Shown piece by piece: positions 46,940-56,777 of a stretch of 64,000 bases of DNA (positions are counted from its first letter, which is position 1; the number at the start of each line of letters is the position of its first letter). The stretch spans positions 28,354-92,353 of the forward strand of contig NZ_NIJK01000003.1 in the NCBI RefSeq assembly GCF_002836975.1, read 5' to 3'. The notes beneath the pieces are model-generated. The model saw only the letters and a list, made by a program, of their open reading frames with translations, ran no database searches and was not told the origin of the DNA. The position numbers and the translations under genes are program-made. The stretch comes from Shewanella indica (GTDB lineage Bacteria; Pseudomonadota; Gammaproteobacteria; Enterobacterales; Shewanellaceae).

Positions 46940-47038
46940 AATCTAACCTCAATCCCAGGCGCAGGTGCGACTTGCGTTGAAACTATATTTAATAGCTTAA
47001 TCAAACAAGCATCGAATACTGGCACATCATTGTTTGGG

Positions 47039-47377
47039 CTAAAACGACTCAAAACTGAGCCGATAGGGCCTGTCGATTGCCTCTCGCAGATCCGCCAGAG
47101 AAAATACCCGCTGCAACTCGGCAAACTTTTCGCCGTCAAAATAGACCTGCACCACGGGCAAACTAAAGATACTCATCTGGGCAGACAGCTGCTGGCCAGG
47201 GCCCTGACAATCGATATAGGCCGCCTGCAATAGTGGATACTCGTCGGCCAACATGGCGCTTATTCTGGGCTTCAACGCCTGACACACACCGCAATGCTCG
47301 CCGCCGAACAGCAGTAATACCGCGGGTTGGCTTTCGAGCAGTTGTTTAAGCTGCTCAAGGGTTTCGATATTCAACAT
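47039..47377 (-). CDS. Thioredoxin-fold protein with CGVC active site
   Basis: A 112-residue cytoplasmic protein with a thioredoxin fold: LLLFGGEHCGVCQALKP (redox pair Cys-Gly-Val-Cys near residue 29), a cis-Pro in FSLPVVQVYFDG. It differs from thioredoxin proper (CGPC) and resembles small thioredoxin-like proteins that act as thiol reductants. It lies upstream of the drug exporter with a 100-base gap containing the leader; cotranscription is possible. Confidence 0.85.
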   Translation of the reverse strand: MLNIETLEQLKQLLESQPAVLLLFGGEHCGVCQALKPRISAMLADEYPLLQAAYIDCQGPGQQLSAQMSIFSLPVVQVYFDGEKFAELQRVFSLADLREAIDRPYRLSFESF

Positions 47378-47494
47378 GGTTTCAGCTCACAACTCACCGG
47401 CAGCCCAAGTACCCGGGCTCTATTGTTTGTATTGGCGCTCATTGTGCCATATCGGCGCTGGCTTTCGGTGACTTTCGCAGCCAGTTTACAGGCC

Positions 47495-47523
47495 AAAAAG
47501 AAAAAGGCGCCGACGGCGCCTTC
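47495..47523 (-). terminator. Intrinsic terminator downstream of the YceI gene
   Basis: AAGGCGCC and GGCGCCTT arms with a short loop; the minus strand continues into UUUUUCUUUUU. Confidence 0.85.
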
Positions 47524-47541
47524 TGTAAAAACTATTGTGGG

Positions 47542-48117
47542 TTACTGCTTAACCCCTTCAACCACCAGATCGAGTTTGACGTGAGTGGAAGCCGGGCCCA
47601 GATCGGTAGTAATCTTGTAATCCTTGAGGGCAAACTCGGTAGAGCCGATAAACCCGGCGCGGTAACCACCCCAAGGGTCCTGCCCTTCACCGATAGCCTT
47701 GGCATCTATGGTCAGCGGCTTGGTGACCCCATTGAGAGTAAAGTCACCGGTGATCGCCAATTCGCCATTGCCTTTGTCCTCCACCTTGGTGGACCTGAAG
47801 CTGGCCTTGGGATACTTGCCGGCATTGATGAAGTCGGCCGAACGCAGGTGCTTGTCCCGCTCGGCATGGTTTGAATCCAGGCTTTGGGTGTTGATGGTCA
47901 CATTCACCTTGGCATCTGTCGGGTTGGCCTTGTCAAAGCTGAAGCTGCCTTCAAATTCGTTAAAACGCCCGACCACAAAGCTATAGCCAAGATGGTTGAC
48001 TCTAAAGTTGATAGAGGCATGGGCGCCCTGGGTATCAATCACATAGTCGGCGGCATTCACGGCGCAAGGCAATAACAGGGCGCTGCCAAGCAAACCGGCA
48101 AACAGGGTCTTTTTCAT
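47542..48117 (-). CDS. Periplasmic YceI-family protein
   Basis: A 191-residue precursor with signal peptide ending VNA-AD (about residue 22). The lipocalin-like YceI fold is shown by [43 protein letters not shown] and [13 protein letters not shown]. The family binds isoprenoid-type ligands such as polyprenyl chains. The gene follows a cytochrome b561 gene by four bases, the usual YceJ-YceI pair. Confidence 0.94.
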   Translation of the reverse strand: MKKTLFAGLLGSALLLPCAVNAADYVIDTQGAHASINFRVNHLGYSFVVGRFNEFEGSFSFDKANPTDAKVNVTINTQSLDSNHAERDKHLRSADFINAGKYPKASFRSTKVEDKGNGELAITGDFTLNGVTKPLTIDAKAIGEGQDPWGGYRAGFIGSTEFALKDYKITTDLGPASTHVKLDLVVEGVKQ

Positions 48118-48121
48118 TTTG

Positions 48122-48670
48122 CTATCCTCTCTTGAGTTTAATCATCCTGACGAGTGTCTGATCTTTATCGATAAAATGGTGTTTCAGCGCCGCCAAGGCA
48201 TGCAGCACCACCAAGGCTATCAAGCTATAGGCGGCGTATTTATGTATCGCCCCGGCGATATCGGCCTGATTGTTAAACAGCTCACCGACACCCGGCAGCT
48301 CAAACCAGTCAAATACCGCGATACCCCGGCCATCGGCGGTGGAGATCAATATGCCACTCAGCATAATCAGCAGCAGCAACAGGTAGAGTCCCCAATGCGT
48401 CAAACGGGCCGCCTTCTGCAGTAAAGGCTTGTCCGGTATCGCCTGTGGCGACGGGCTCAGCAGTTTCCACAACAATCTGACCAGGGTAAGCGCCAACAGC
48501 AAAATGCCGATACTCTTGTGCAGATGCGGCCCCTTCTGATACCAGGCACTGTAATAGGTCAAATCAACCATCCAGTAGCCGAGCCCAAACAGGCCTATCA
48601 CGGCAATGGCCGATAACCAGTGGTTCAAAATGCTGACAAGGCCGTAGCCCTGACGAGTGTTGGCAAGCAT
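48122..48670 (-). CDS. Cytochrome b561 family protein
   Basis: A 182-residue inner-membrane diheme protein with four hydrophobic helices and the heme His residues at ILNHWLSA (His17), [16 protein letters not shown] and [22 protein letters not shown]. It passes electrons across the membrane, likely from quinol to an acceptor bound by its YceI partner. First gene of the pair. Confidence 0.93.
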   Translation of the reverse strand: MLANTRQGYGLVSILNHWLSAIAVIGLFGLGYWMVDLTYYSAWYQKGPHLHKSIGILLLALTLVRLLWKLLSPSPQAIPDKPLLQKAARLTHWGLYLLLLLIMLSGILISTADGRGIAVFDWFELPGVGELFNNQADIAGAIHKYAAYSLIALVVLHALAALKHHFIDKDQTLVRMIKLKRG

Positions 48671-48949
48671 TTTCTATCCTTAAGCTATGTCTTAAGCACA
48701 TCATATGGAAACTAAATGAAAACTAAAATCATTAAATATTGGCTATTTATTTCGAAATTTTAGAAAGAAGGACAAAAGGTGGGCTTAAAGAGCCACAGTG
48801 CTGCGGGTAACACGGCAGATTGAGGCAAAGATAGTTTGATGCAATGGGCGGCCTGCTGGCTTTTCAAGCGATATCAGTTTGATTTCAGCTCAAAAAGCCC
48901 AATTCTGAGCATTAACTGAGCGAACACAGGATTTATGCCGAAAAAGCAC

Positions 48950-48978
48950 TTGCAGGAAAAAATTCAGAACTATATTAT
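48950..48978 (+). promoter_or_regulatory. Promoter of the tRNA-Phe/Thr operon
   Basis: TTGCAG (48950-48955), 17 bases, TATTAT (48973-48978), followed by the G+C-rich GCGCACTCCG typical of stringently controlled tRNA promoters. The rest of 48671-48949 shows no gene. Confidence 0.65.
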
Positions 48979-49046
48979 ACGCGCACTCCGAACGACACGG
49001 GCCTCAACCCCCGGTTCGAAGTAGATGACTGACACTCAGTTCAGTT

Positions 49047-49122
49047 GCCCGAATAGCTCAGTTGGTAGAGCAGCGGATTGAAAATCCGCGTGTCCCTGGT
49101 TCGATTCCGGGTTCGGGCACCA
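49047..49122 (+). tRNA. tRNA-Phe (anticodon GAA)
   Basis: A 76-base cloverleaf with GCCCGAA acceptor, D-loop AGTTGGTAGA, anticodon loop TTGAAAA, T-loop GTTCGATTCC and encoded CCA at 49120-49122. Confidence 0.98.
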
Positions 49123-49129
49123 CAATTTA

Positions 49130-49205
<76 letters not shown>

Positions 49206-49212
49206 TGAAACA

Positions 49213-49247
49213 GCAAAAACGCCACTCACCGAGTGGCGTTTTTGTTT
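49213..49247 (+). terminator. Intrinsic terminator of the tRNA operon
   Basis: AACGCCACTC pairs with GAGTGGCGTT, flanked by A and T runs. Confidence 0.85.
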
Positions 49248-49346
49248 CTGTAACTCTCTACCGGCCCAACTCCTTGTCTCTAATCATTAATCTTCCCCAT
49301 GTCGTAGTCATATATAGCTTAGAGCCATAGCTGAACCTGGTATTAA

Positions 49347-49394
49347 AGGCCTGTTCAAACAAACATCATTCGGAGTGCTTGTTTGAACAGGCCT
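49347..49394. repeat. Perfect 16-bp inverted repeat
   Basis: AGGCCTGTTCAAACAA (49347-49362) is exactly complementary to 49379-49394 with a 16-base loop. There is no U tract on either side, so it is not a standard terminator. It lies between the tRNA operon and the gspB stop. Confidence 0.8.
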
Positions 49395-49478
49395 GACGGT
49401 GAAGATTGACTCTGGATGCAGAGACTATCCGCCCCATTGAAAGTCCATTTTCAGGTTCATCGCCAGTTTAAAACCAGG

Positions 49479-50597
49479 TCAGATTGCCGGTACCCTAAAC
49501 CTCTGCCCTTGAATTTCCAGCACCACGTCTCTTGGACGGATCTCAACAACCTTTAATATTCCTTTGATACTATCGCCCTCCTGCAATTCGGCACCGTCTA
49601 CATTCAACCAACGCTTGGAAGGCTCAGAAGCGTATACATGGGCACTGATATCAAATTCAGGCACTTGCAGTTGCAGTCCGGCAGGCAAGCCACCATAGGG
49701 AGGCACCTCTTCCTCAGTTTTGGGAATGGGGTCCAATTCAGGAGGCGATACAGGTTTTTCCGCCGAGTGTCGGTGCTCAACATCGGCTAATGCAGCCTGA
49801 AACTGAGCCACCAATTCATCCTGGCGGCGACTCTCGGCACTGGATAGTCCCACATCCTCAGCCGCATCATTGACCTGGCGCTTGAGTGACTCGAGCACTT
49901 CAAGTCCGCGACGGTTGGGATTGGCTCCCAGGATAATCAGCTCCTCATCCGCTGCCTGTATCGCTTGCCGCTGATTTGCAAAAGATGAACTGCCAGACTG
50001 AACTTGCTCAAACTGCAGCTCTTTGGCCGCTTCAGCCACACTGGCAGCCAGCGTATCATTATGATTAAGCTCAGTACTCGCTAAAGCCTGACTCTGATTG
50101 GCTTCGCCCCTTTGGTTTAGATTTGTGCTACTCACAGCTTGGGCATTTTGAGGCTGTGTGCTCTGCGGCTGTATAGTTTGCGATTGGGTTAGTCGAGATT
50201 GAACCACTTGAGCCTGAGGTATAGGTTGAGCCAGAGGCAAAGCAACTTTTCCGGCTAAACGCACCTCAGCAGCACTCTCGGCCGCTTGGTTTGGTTGCTT
50301 GTCTCTTTGAGGATTATCTTGTTTCCTGGCTTGCTGCTGGGCACCCTGTGGCGAGGCTTGCGCCTCAACTGAAGATGTCTCGGGAGACTGAATCTTTTTG
50401 CTGTTATCCAACATGTGCCACCCCCAAGCCAGCCCCCCTCCTGCCAGTACAGCGACTACCAATACTGCCAGCGGCTTGAAATAGGCTCTGCCAGATGAAG
50501 GTTGACGATATTGCGCCCTGGGGGTCAACACAGGATCCAACTGCTCTCCCATTTCCTGCTGTTTGGCCCGGGTCACCGCATCAAGAAGAATAGACAT
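49479..50597 (-). CDS. gspB: General secretion pathway protein B
   Basis: A 372-residue inner-membrane protein: short cytoplasmic start MSILLDAVTRAKQQE, one membrane helix (about 40-60, VLVVAVLAGGGLAWGW), a long Gln/Ser/Ala-rich periplasmic linker (65-220), and the conserved C-terminal GspB domain (DISAHVYASEPSKRWLNV, LQEGDSIKGILKVVEIRPRDVVLE). With GspA/ExeA it helps place the type II secretin in the cell wall. The start shares one base with the exeA stop (ATGA). Confidence 0.93.
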   Translation of the reverse strand: MSILLDAVTRAKQQEMGEQLDPVLTPRAQYRQPSSGRAYFKPLAVLVVAVLAGGGLAWGWHMLDNSKKIQSPETSSVEAQASPQGAQQQARKQDNPQRDKQPNQAAESAAEVRLAGKVALPLAQPIPQAQVVQSRLTQSQTIQPQSTQPQNAQAVSSTNLNQRGEANQSQALASTELNHNDTLAASVAEAAKELQFEQVQSGSSSFANQRQAIQAADEELIILGANPNRRGLEVLESLKRQVNDAAEDVGLSSAESRRQDELVAQFQAALADVEHRHSAEKPVSPPELDPIPKTEEEVPPYGGLPAGLQLQVPEFDISAHVYASEPSKRWLNVDGAELQEGDSIKGILKVVEIRPRDVVLEIQGQRFRVPAI

Positions 50598-52252
50598 CAG
50601 CTCTCTCCCCCCGCATACAATCTGGGCCCTTGATGGCTCAGATACAGGTTGAGCTGAACCAAAGTCTGGCTACCGGCAATACCGTCCGGCTTCAAACCAT
50701 GACGACGTTGAAACTGTTGCAACGACTGCTCCAACTCGCTGTCAAAATAGCTCATTAATCTGGCTTGGCGCCCATCTACCTGCGCCAGAGTATTTTCCAG
50801 CCACTGCACTTGAGCCAAGCCGGCACTGGGGCCTATCGCCTTGAGCGGATCTTTGGGGGCATCCCAGATAATTTCAAAAGTGCCGCTGAAATGACGGTTG
50901 AACCAATCAACACTGACCCAAAGTTGCTGTTCATTGAGTTGTAGCAGTAACTGTTCACCATCTTTAGTAACCAAAGTGCCGAAGAAAGGCTGCTGTTGTT
51001 CATCTTCCAGATAGACCACAGCCGGATAATTGAGCCGTAGCAAGGAGTTGAGATTACCCTGCTGCTGATAACAGGCAAGCCCCTGCTGCTCAGCGGCCTG
51101 ACAAGCGCTGATGCCTGAATATGGCACCTTGTCCCAAAGCGCAAACAGCGCCGCGAAGGCAGTATCGATATTGCGGCTCTGATCTATGGCCTGCGTCAGG
51201 ATCCGTTGTGCCCGGTTGACAGCGGGCTTATCTGCGCCAGCTGGATTGACAGAAGGATGGTTAACAGCAGCTGGATTACCGGAAACCTGAGTCTGCTTGG
51301 CATCTGTCCCTGAATGAAGTTGGCGTCCGGACTGATCTTGGGCCACAGCCTTCTCCGGCTGCGCCAGGAAATAGTAACCACCGGCAAATGCCAAAAGCAG
51401 CATAGCGGCAGCAGAAGCCGGTAACCAATAATTACGCTGTTTGATTTTCTCTCCCAGCACCTCTTCGGCGGCAGAGGCCACCATCTTGGCATCAATAGGC
51501 GTTCGCGACTGACCATAACCCGCCATCAGTGCTCGCTCACACAAGAGGTTGATAAGCCTTGGAATACCACCACTGAATTTATGCAGCGCCCGAATCGCGC
51601 CGCGATTGAACAGGGGTTCGCTACGTCCGGCAACCTGCAACCTGTGCTGCACATAGAAACCCACTTCCTCTTCAGTGAGCGGCAACAGATGGTACCGGGC
51701 GGTTATACGTTGCGCCAGTTGCCGCAACTCCTGACGCTTGAGCAGTTGCTGCAACTCGGGCTGACCTATGAGGATCACCTGCAACAATTTACGGGTATCA
51801 GTTTCCAGATTGGTAAGCAGGCGCAGTTGCTCAAGCACTTCGGCCCGCAGATGTTGGGCCTCATCAATGATCAATACTGTATTACGTCCGGCCTGATGGT
51901 TAGCCAGCAGAAAACCACTGATATGATCGGTCAACTGCTTAAGGGTAGGTGCCTCACCATAAGGAATTTTCAACTCATCACAAAGTGTGGCCAGCAGCTC
52001 AAGCTCGGTTAGAGATGGATTGAGGATAAAGGCAGTATCCGTGTTATCCGGTAGTTGCCGCAACAAACAGCGGGAAACTGTGGTTTTTCCTGTGCCCACT
52101 TCGCCCGTCAGCAGCACAAAGCCCCCCGTCTCTCCCAGGCCATAGGTCAAATGCGCCAAGGCTTCCCTGTGTCTGTCACTGAGAAACAGGTAACTGGGAT
52201 TGGGTGCAATTGAAAACGGGTTATCGTTCAGTCCATAAAAGGCCTTGTACAT
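50597..52252 (-). CDS. exeA: Type II secretion assembly ATPase ExeA/GspA
   Basis: The 551-residue inner-membrane protein has an N-terminal AAA ATPase domain (MYKAFYGLNDNPFSIAPNP; Walker A GEVGTGKTT about residue 51; Walker B VLIIDEAQHL), one membrane helix near 280-300, and a C-terminal peptidoglycan-binding domain (SLQQFQRRHGLKPDGIAGSQTLVQLN). ExeA uses ATP and cell-wall binding to place the secretin. ATG 52252 fits homologues; GTG 52258 has a better ribosome site, so the start is uncertain by two codons. Its structural T2SS genes are not in the window. Confidence 0.93.
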   Translation of the reverse strand: MYKAFYGLNDNPFSIAPNPSYLFLSDRHREALAHLTYGLGETGGFVLLTGEVGTGKTTVSRCLLRQLPDNTDTAFILNPSLTELELLATLCDELKIPYGEAPTLKQLTDHISGFLLANHQAGRNTVLIIDEAQHLRAEVLEQLRLLTNLETDTRKLLQVILIGQPELQQLLKRQELRQLAQRITARYHLLPLTEEEVGFYVQHRLQVAGRSEPLFNRGAIRALHKFSGGIPRLINLLCERALMAGYGQSRTPIDAKMVASAAEEVLGEKIKQRNYWLPASAAAMLLLAFAGGYYFLAQPEKAVAQDQSGRQLHSGTDAKQTQVSGNPAAVNHPSVNPAGADKPAVNRAQRILTQAIDQSRNIDTAFAALFALWDKVPYSGISACQAAEQQGLACYQQQGNLNSLLRLNYPAVVYLEDEQQQPFFGTLVTKDGEQLLLQLNEQQLWVSVDWFNRHFSGTFEIIWDAPKDPLKAIGPSAGLAQVQWLENTLAQVDGRQARLMSYFDSELEQSLQQFQRRHGLKPDGIAGSQTLVQLNLYLSHQGPRLYAGGES

Positions 52253-52419
52253 AGGCACTACCATCCTTCTTTGTTAGAGACAGCTCAGTTTAAGGCAAGG
52301 TCATAAATTGTAAAACCCCGGCCGCCATTTATGTGATGCACAGGAAAGTCCCCAGCGGCCCGCTCTCATGGTATCCTGAGGCCATTACCAAAGCAGTCGA
52401 TTATAAGGAATTCACAAGC

Positions 52420-53661
52420 GTGCAGATTTATCTGGTTGGCGGAGCGGTACGCGATAAGCTATTGGGTTTGCCTGTCAAAGACAGGGATCATCTGGTCGTC
52501 GGAGCGACTCCGGAGCAGATGGTCTCACTGGGATACCGGCAGGTGGGCAAGGACTTCCCTGTGTTTCTGCACCCCAAAACCCAAGAGGAATATGCCCTGG
52601 CAAGAACCGAGCGCAAGACAGGCTTGGGATACGGCGGTTTTTCCTGTTATGCGGCGCCCGACGTCACGCTGGAAGAAGATCTATTGCGGCGGGACTTGAC
52701 TATTAATGCCATAGCCCAAAGTGAGGATGGCGAACTGCACGACCCCTACAACGGCCGAAAGGATATCGAAACCAGGGTGCTAAGGCATGTCTCCCCCGCT
52801 TTCGTTGAAGACCCGCTACGGGTACTCAGAGTGGCCAGATTTGCCGCCCGCTTTGCGCCTCAAGGTTTCAGTATCGCCCCAGAAACCCTGGCTCTGATGC
52901 AGGAAATTGCCGCTGGCCCCGAGCTTGGCGCACTAACGCCGGAGCGGGTATGGCAGGAACTGGATAAGGTGCTCGGCTGCGAGCAGCCCCAGGTGTTCTT
53001 TGAAGTTCTACGTCAGGCCAAGGCTTTACAAGCACTGATGCCGGAAATCGATGCCCTGTTCGGCGTACCGCAACCGGCCAAATGGCACCCTGAAATCGAT
53101 AGCGGTATTCACACACTTATGGTTTTGGAGCAAGCCGCTAGACTGACCCAGGACAAAGCGGTGCGTTTTGCCGCGCTGGTACACGATCTCGGTAAGGCTT
53201 TGACCTCGGCCGACATGCTGCCCAAACATCACGGTCACGGCCAGAAAGGTCTGGCACCTATCCGCAATCTGTGTGAGCGGCTCAGAGTGCCTTCTGAGTA
53301 TCGAGATCTGGCGTTGCTGGTCAGCGATCAGCATCAAAATATTCATAATTTGGTGGAGCTCAGACCGGAAACCATAGTGAAAATCTTCGATAAAGCCGAT
53401 TTCTGGCGCAAGCCAGAGCGCCTGGAGCAACTGGCGCTGGCCTGTGAGGCCGATGCCAGAGGCCGCACCGGGCTTGAACAAGCGCCCTACCCTCAGGCGC
53501 AGGCGTTGAGGCAGCTTTTTGCGGTGGCAGCAGCGATAGATGTCAAACCCATAGTAGCAGCAGGGCACAAGGGCCCGGCCATCAGGGTAGAACTTGCTCA
53601 GCAGCGGATTGCTGCAGTACGTCAAGAAAAGCAACTGTTACTGAATTCCGCCGTTTCCTGA
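52420..53661 (+). CDS. cca: CCA tRNA nucleotidyltransferase with HD domain
   Basis: The 413-residue enzyme adds or repairs the 3' CCA of tRNAs. It has [14 protein letters not shown], the catalytic [34 protein letters not shown], and an HD phosphohydrolase domain ([17 protein letters not shown]) seen in enterobacterial Cca. GTG 52420 is chosen because the product length equals E. coli Cca (412) and AAGGAA is nine bases before it; the frame upstream has no homology. Confidence 0.96.
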   Translation: MQIYLVGGAVRDKLLGLPVKDRDHLVVGATPEQMVSLGYRQVGKDFPVFLHPKTQEEYALARTERKTGLGYGGFSCYAAPDVTLEEDLLRRDLTINAIAQSEDGELHDPYNGRKDIETRVLRHVSPAFVEDPLRVLRVARFAARFAPQGFSIAPETLALMQEIAAGPELGALTPERVWQELDKVLGCEQPQVFFEVLRQAKALQALMPEIDALFGVPQPAKWHPEIDSGIHTLMVLEQAARLTQDKAVRFAALVHDLGKALTSADMLPKHHGHGQKGLAPIRNLCERLRVPSEYRDLALLVSDQHQNIHNLVELRPETIVKIFDKADFWRKPERLEQLALACEADARGRTGLEQAPYPQAQALRQLFAVAAAIDVKPIVAAGHKGPAIRVELAQQRIAAVRQEKQLLLNSAVS

Positions 53662-53705
53662 GAGAAAGGCAAGATATTGACAGTGATAATTTCAGTTATG
53701 TTAAA

Positions 53706-53732
53706 AAAATAGCGAAAAAAACTGGCTATTTT
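53706..53732 (+). terminator. Weak intrinsic terminator after cca
   Basis: AAAATAGC (53706-53713) pairs with GCTATTTT (53725-53732), an A/T-rich stem. The rest of 53733-53888 is the AT-rich promoter region of the lipoprotein gene. Confidence 0.55.
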
Positions 53733-53888
53733 CCCAAAGACTTGGCAATTCAATGAGTATTCGATAAGGTAAAGTGGCCTGTGCGTGAATATTCGTAGCA
53801 AAATAAATTGACTATGACATAATTAGGCGGTGTCGGCTGTTTTGCAGTCGAGCCATTAAAAATCCAACCTATCTAAAGGGATTTCTTC

Positions 53889-54155
53889 ATGAACAAAAAA
53901 GTACTGATGATTGCTGGCGTAGCAATGACTGCTCTGCTGGGTGGCTGTGCCAACACCACTGCTCTGGAAGAAAGCGTTGCTAACCTGGGCAACAAAGTTG
54001 ATCAATTATCAGCCGAAGTTAGCTCTCTGAAAGCAGAGCAAGGCAAACTGTCTGCTGACGTTAAAGATGCCAAAGCTGCTGCTATGGACGCTCAGTCTGA
54101 AGCTAAGCGTGCTAACGACCGCTTGGACAACGTTGCTTCTCGTTACAAGAAGTAA
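53889..54155 (+). CDS. lpp: Major outer membrane (Braun-type) lipoprotein
   Basis: An 88-residue precursor with lipobox LLGGC (acylated Cys about residue 20), then a heptad-repeat helix (VANLGNKVDQLSAEVSSLK...) that forms a trimeric coiled coil, ending SRYKK, whose last Lys can be linked to peptidoglycan. It ties the outer membrane to the wall. AAGGG precedes ATG 53889. Codon use is strongly biased (CTG, GCT, AAA), as for a very highly expressed gene. Confidence 0.95.
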   Translation: MNKKVLMIAGVAMTALLGGCANTTALEESVANLGNKVDQLSAEVSSLKAEQGKLSADVKDAKAAAMDAQSEAKRANDRLDNVASRYKK

Positions 54156-54168
54156 TTCAGTCCCGGAT

Positions 54169-54200
54169 CGGCAACACCAAGGTGTTGCCGATTTGCTTTT
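54169..54200 (+). terminator. Intrinsic terminator after lpp
   Basis: ATCGGCAACACC pairs exactly with GGTGTTGCCGAT across a two-base loop, followed by TTGCTTTTC. Confidence 0.87.
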
Positions 54201-54285
54201 CGCTGAAGCCTACAATGGCTTCCAGTCAGTCCTGTTCAAGATTCCAGCTAACCTTCACTTTTCAGCCTAAATCCGAGGCTCAAAC

Positions 54286-55095
54286 TCAGTTTCGTTTAAT
54301 CACCAACAAACGGTAATCCAGCTCCAATCCCTTGATGGCCCGTCCGGCAATCGAGCGTTTCTGCTTTTCACCGGCACGCCAAGCATAAGGGGTGGTTTCC
54401 AGAAGCGTCAACGCCTGTTCGCCACTGACATCCAGCGAAAAACTCAAGCTCTCGGTTTCCAGCACAGTCAACTCTGCCGGCAGGCTGATACTGAACTCCC
54501 GCTGCTTGAGGTCAGCATTCAATTGTTCACGCAACTGCCATAAGTGCCTGGGCCCGGGTGCCAACATCATAAGATGTGCCCTCGGCTTCATCACCCTGGG
54601 GATCTCCTTGCCCTTGAGCTGACCATCGAGCAGAGTCACCAGTGAAAACTGCGCATCTGCGAAGGGCAAACGTTTGGCAACACTGAGAAAAACCTGCGCC
54701 TCAGGCAATGCCTTGGCTGCGGCGAAGGCTGCATTTTGCGCATCACAGATTAACAGGCGTTGCAGCTCTTCCGGCAGTTGCAACATCTGCTGCAAAGCGC
54801 CGTCTCCGGCGTTGGGGTCAAGTACAGCTTCACAGTTTTCAGCAAGTCTGGTCAGCTTGAGATTGAGCGCCTGATGCAAAGGCGCCATCAACTCAGACTG
54901 CAACAAAAAACGCCGGGCCCGCAACGCCTGGCGCGACAAGGCATGTACCGCCGCGCTCTTGGGCTTGGCCAGCAGCCAATAGCCGTCTTCCTGGCGATCG
55001 AAGTGATGTTTGTTGGCGCAGTAAAAACCTCTGGATGCCAGATGTTGCCTGAGTTCACTCTGGCAAACAGGGCACTGAAATTGCACTGAATTCAT
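54286..55095 (-). CDS. RlmA-like rRNA guanine-N1 methyltransferase
   Basis: A 269-residue protein, equal in length to E. coli RlmA, which methylates G745 of 23S rRNA. The N-terminal zinc finger is clear: CPVCQSEL and YCANKHHFD, followed by EDGYWLL. The SAM-binding motif, normally a D-x-G-C-G-E-G type, reads VLDPNAGDGAL, so cofactor binding or activity may be altered. APGPRHLWQLRE is a family feature. It precedes uppP by 10 bases but on the same strand after it, i.e. uppP is transcribed first. Confidence 0.78.
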   Translation of the reverse strand: MNSVQFQCPVCQSELRQHLASRGFYCANKHHFDRQEDGYWLLAKPKSAAVHALSRQALRARRFLLQSELMAPLHQALNLKLTRLAENCEAVLDPNAGDGALQQMLQLPEELQRLLICDAQNAAFAAAKALPEAQVFLSVAKRLPFADAQFSLVTLLDGQLKGKEIPRVMKPRAHLMMLAPGPRHLWQLREQLNADLKQREFSISLPAELTVLETESLSFSLDVSGEQALTLLETTPYAWRAGEKQKRSIAGRAIKGLELDYRLLVIKRN

Positions 55096-55104
55096 CTTAA
55101 AGCC

Positions 55105-55905
55105 TCACAGAAAAATAAAGCCGCACAGAAGTGCGCCGAGCGCCAAACGATAGATCACGAAAGGCAGCATGCCCATCTTGCTGATGATCTTCAAAAACAG
55201 GTGAATACAGGTGAAGGCCGCGACAAAAGAAAGCACCACACCCAAAATCAAGGCTTGCCAGTCAATCACATGCCCGCCTTCGAGCAGATCTTTGCCCATC
55301 AGCAGCGCCGCGCCCAGGATCACTGGAATCGACATCAAAAAAGAAAAACGCGCCGCCGCCTCGCGATTAAGCCCCAGCATCAGGGCCGCGGTCATGGTGA
55401 TCCCCGAGCGACTGGTGCCGGGAATAAGCGCCAATGCCTGGGCAAAACCTATCATCAATGCCTTGCGCCAACCGGTTTGATACTCAGTAAGTTCAAGCCG
55501 AGCCATCTTATCTGACCACCAGAGCAGCAAACCGAATATCACAGTAGTAATGGCGATAACACCCGGCCCCCGCAGATAAGTTTCAACCAAATCTTTGGCC
55601 ATAAAACCAAAGATGACTGCAGGTATGGTAGCCAGAATAATCCACCAGGCGAGTTTACTCTCGGCGCTGTGATTGCCCTTGAATATGCTGCCAAACCAGG
55701 CATTCAGCATAGCTATGATTTCAGCACGGAAGTAGAGTACCACAGCGAGTAGTGAGCCTATGTGCACTGCCACATCGAAGGCCAGCCCCTGATCTTCCCA
55801 GCCGAGTAACTGAGAGGGTAAAATAAGGTGCGCCGAGCTGGAAATAGGCAAAAATTCAGTCAGGCCCTGGATCAGGGCAAGGATAATGACCTGTAATGTG
55901 TCCAT
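55105..55905 (-). CDS. uppP: Undecaprenyl-diphosphate phosphatase UppP (BacA)
   Basis: A 266-residue inner-membrane enzyme that recycles the lipid carrier of cell-wall synthesis. Motifs: [17 protein letters not shown] (Glu/Ser active site), [11 protein letters not shown], and [18 protein letters not shown] with the catalytic Arg. Eight hydrophobic segments fit the family. AAGGA is five bases before ATG 55905; the longer frame overlaps folK. It follows folK by 16 bases in a folB-folK-uppP run. Confidence 0.96.
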   Translation of the reverse strand: MDTLQVIILALIQGLTEFLPISSSAHLILPSQLLGWEDQGLAFDVAVHIGSLLAVVLYFRAEIIAMLNAWFGSIFKGNHSAESKLAWWIILATIPAVIFGFMAKDLVETYLRGPGVIAITTVIFGLLLWWSDKMARLELTEYQTGWRKALMIGFAQALALIPGTSRSGITMTAALMLGLNREAAARFSFLMSIPVILGAALLMGKDLLEGGHVIDWQALILGVVLSFVAAFTCIHLFLKIISKMGMLPFVIYRLALGALLCGFIFL

Positions 55906-55921
55906 AATTGTCCTTAAAAAA

Positions 55922-56419
55922 TCAGGCCGACAGGCCCCAATCGAAAGCGATAGGCCAGAGCTTCTGACTGGCCTTATCATATTCCTGCCACAACTGCTGG
56001 TAGCTGAGTTGTGCCAGAGGATGCTTGGTTTGCGGTGCCAGTTCAGCCAGTGGCCAAAGCACAAAAGCGTTGGTCAGGATCTCGGCTCTGGGTAAAACAA
56101 TGGGCTGCTGACAGACCTTGTCATCGTAGAGCAGTAGATCCAAGTCAAGAGTCCGCGGAGCAAACTTTTTGGCACCCGGGAGCCGACCATGGCGCAGCTC
56201 TATCTGCTTGAAACAGGCCACCACTTCGGCAATACCGAGTGACGTATGAGCGCCCACCACCATATTGAGAAAGTTGCTGCCCTTGAATCCCACTGATTCA
56301 CTCTCGTAAACCGATGACAACAGCAGCTCGCCAAAAGCAGCGTGCAGCTCGTGGATAGCTGCACGCAGATAACGTTCCGGGTCGATATTGCTGCCCAGAC
56401 TGATGTAGATATGTGCCAT
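55922..56419 (-). CDS. folK: 2-amino-4-hydroxy-6-hydroxymethyldihydropteridine pyrophosphokinase
   Basis: A 165-residue cytoplasmic enzyme that transfers pyrophosphate to the pterin in folate synthesis. Signatures: [14 protein letters not shown] at the start, [11 protein letters not shown], and [12 protein letters not shown] with the metal-binding Asp pair. ATG 56419 follows eight bases after the folB stop region, so folB and folK are coupled. Confidence 0.95.
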   Translation of the reverse strand: MAHIYISLGSNIDPERYLRAAIHELHAAFGELLLSSVYESESVGFKGSNFLNMVVGAHTSLGIAEVVACFKQIELRHGRLPGAKKFAPRTLDLDLLLYDDKVCQQPIVLPRAEILTNAFVLWPLAELAPQTKHPLAQLSYQQLWQEYDKASQKLWPIAFDWGLSA

Positions 56420-56426
56420 ATTGCCG

Positions 56427-56777
56427 TTAGATACCACGCTCAATTTCAACACCGACCGCTTTGGCCGAAGGAATGGCGCCGGGCTTCATCACCCGCACCT
56501 TGACCCAAGGCACTGCAAATTCACTCATCAGGCAATGGGCTATCATTTCGGCGACGGTTTCAATCAGCTCAATAGGCTTTGCGGTAATCAAGTCGGTAAG
56601 ACGCTTGCTGACGGTTTCATAGCAGAGCGCCTGGCTGTAATCATCGCTGTCTGCAGCGGCTCTGTTATCCCAAGCCATATCCAGATCAATAAGCAGTGTC
56701 TGGTGTATCTGTTTTTCCCACTCGTAGATCCCAATAACCGTCTCTATCTGTAATTCCCGTATCAGCACTCTGTCCAT
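56427..56777 (-). CDS. folB: Dihydroneopterin aldolase
   Basis: The 116-residue enzyme precedes FolK in folate synthesis. Conserved are the start MDRVLIRELQIETVIGIYEWE (Glu for substrate binding), the DSDDYSQALCYETVS middle and VKVRVMKPGA with the catalytic Lys. AAGGGGGG precedes ATG 56777. Divergent from plsY, as in E. coli. Confidence 0.95.
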   Translation of the reverse strand: MDRVLIRELQIETVIGIYEWEKQIHQTLLIDLDMAWDNRAAADSDDYSQALCYETVSKRLTDLITAKPIELIETVAEMIAHCLMSEFAVPWVKVRVMKPGAIPSAKAVGVEIERGI

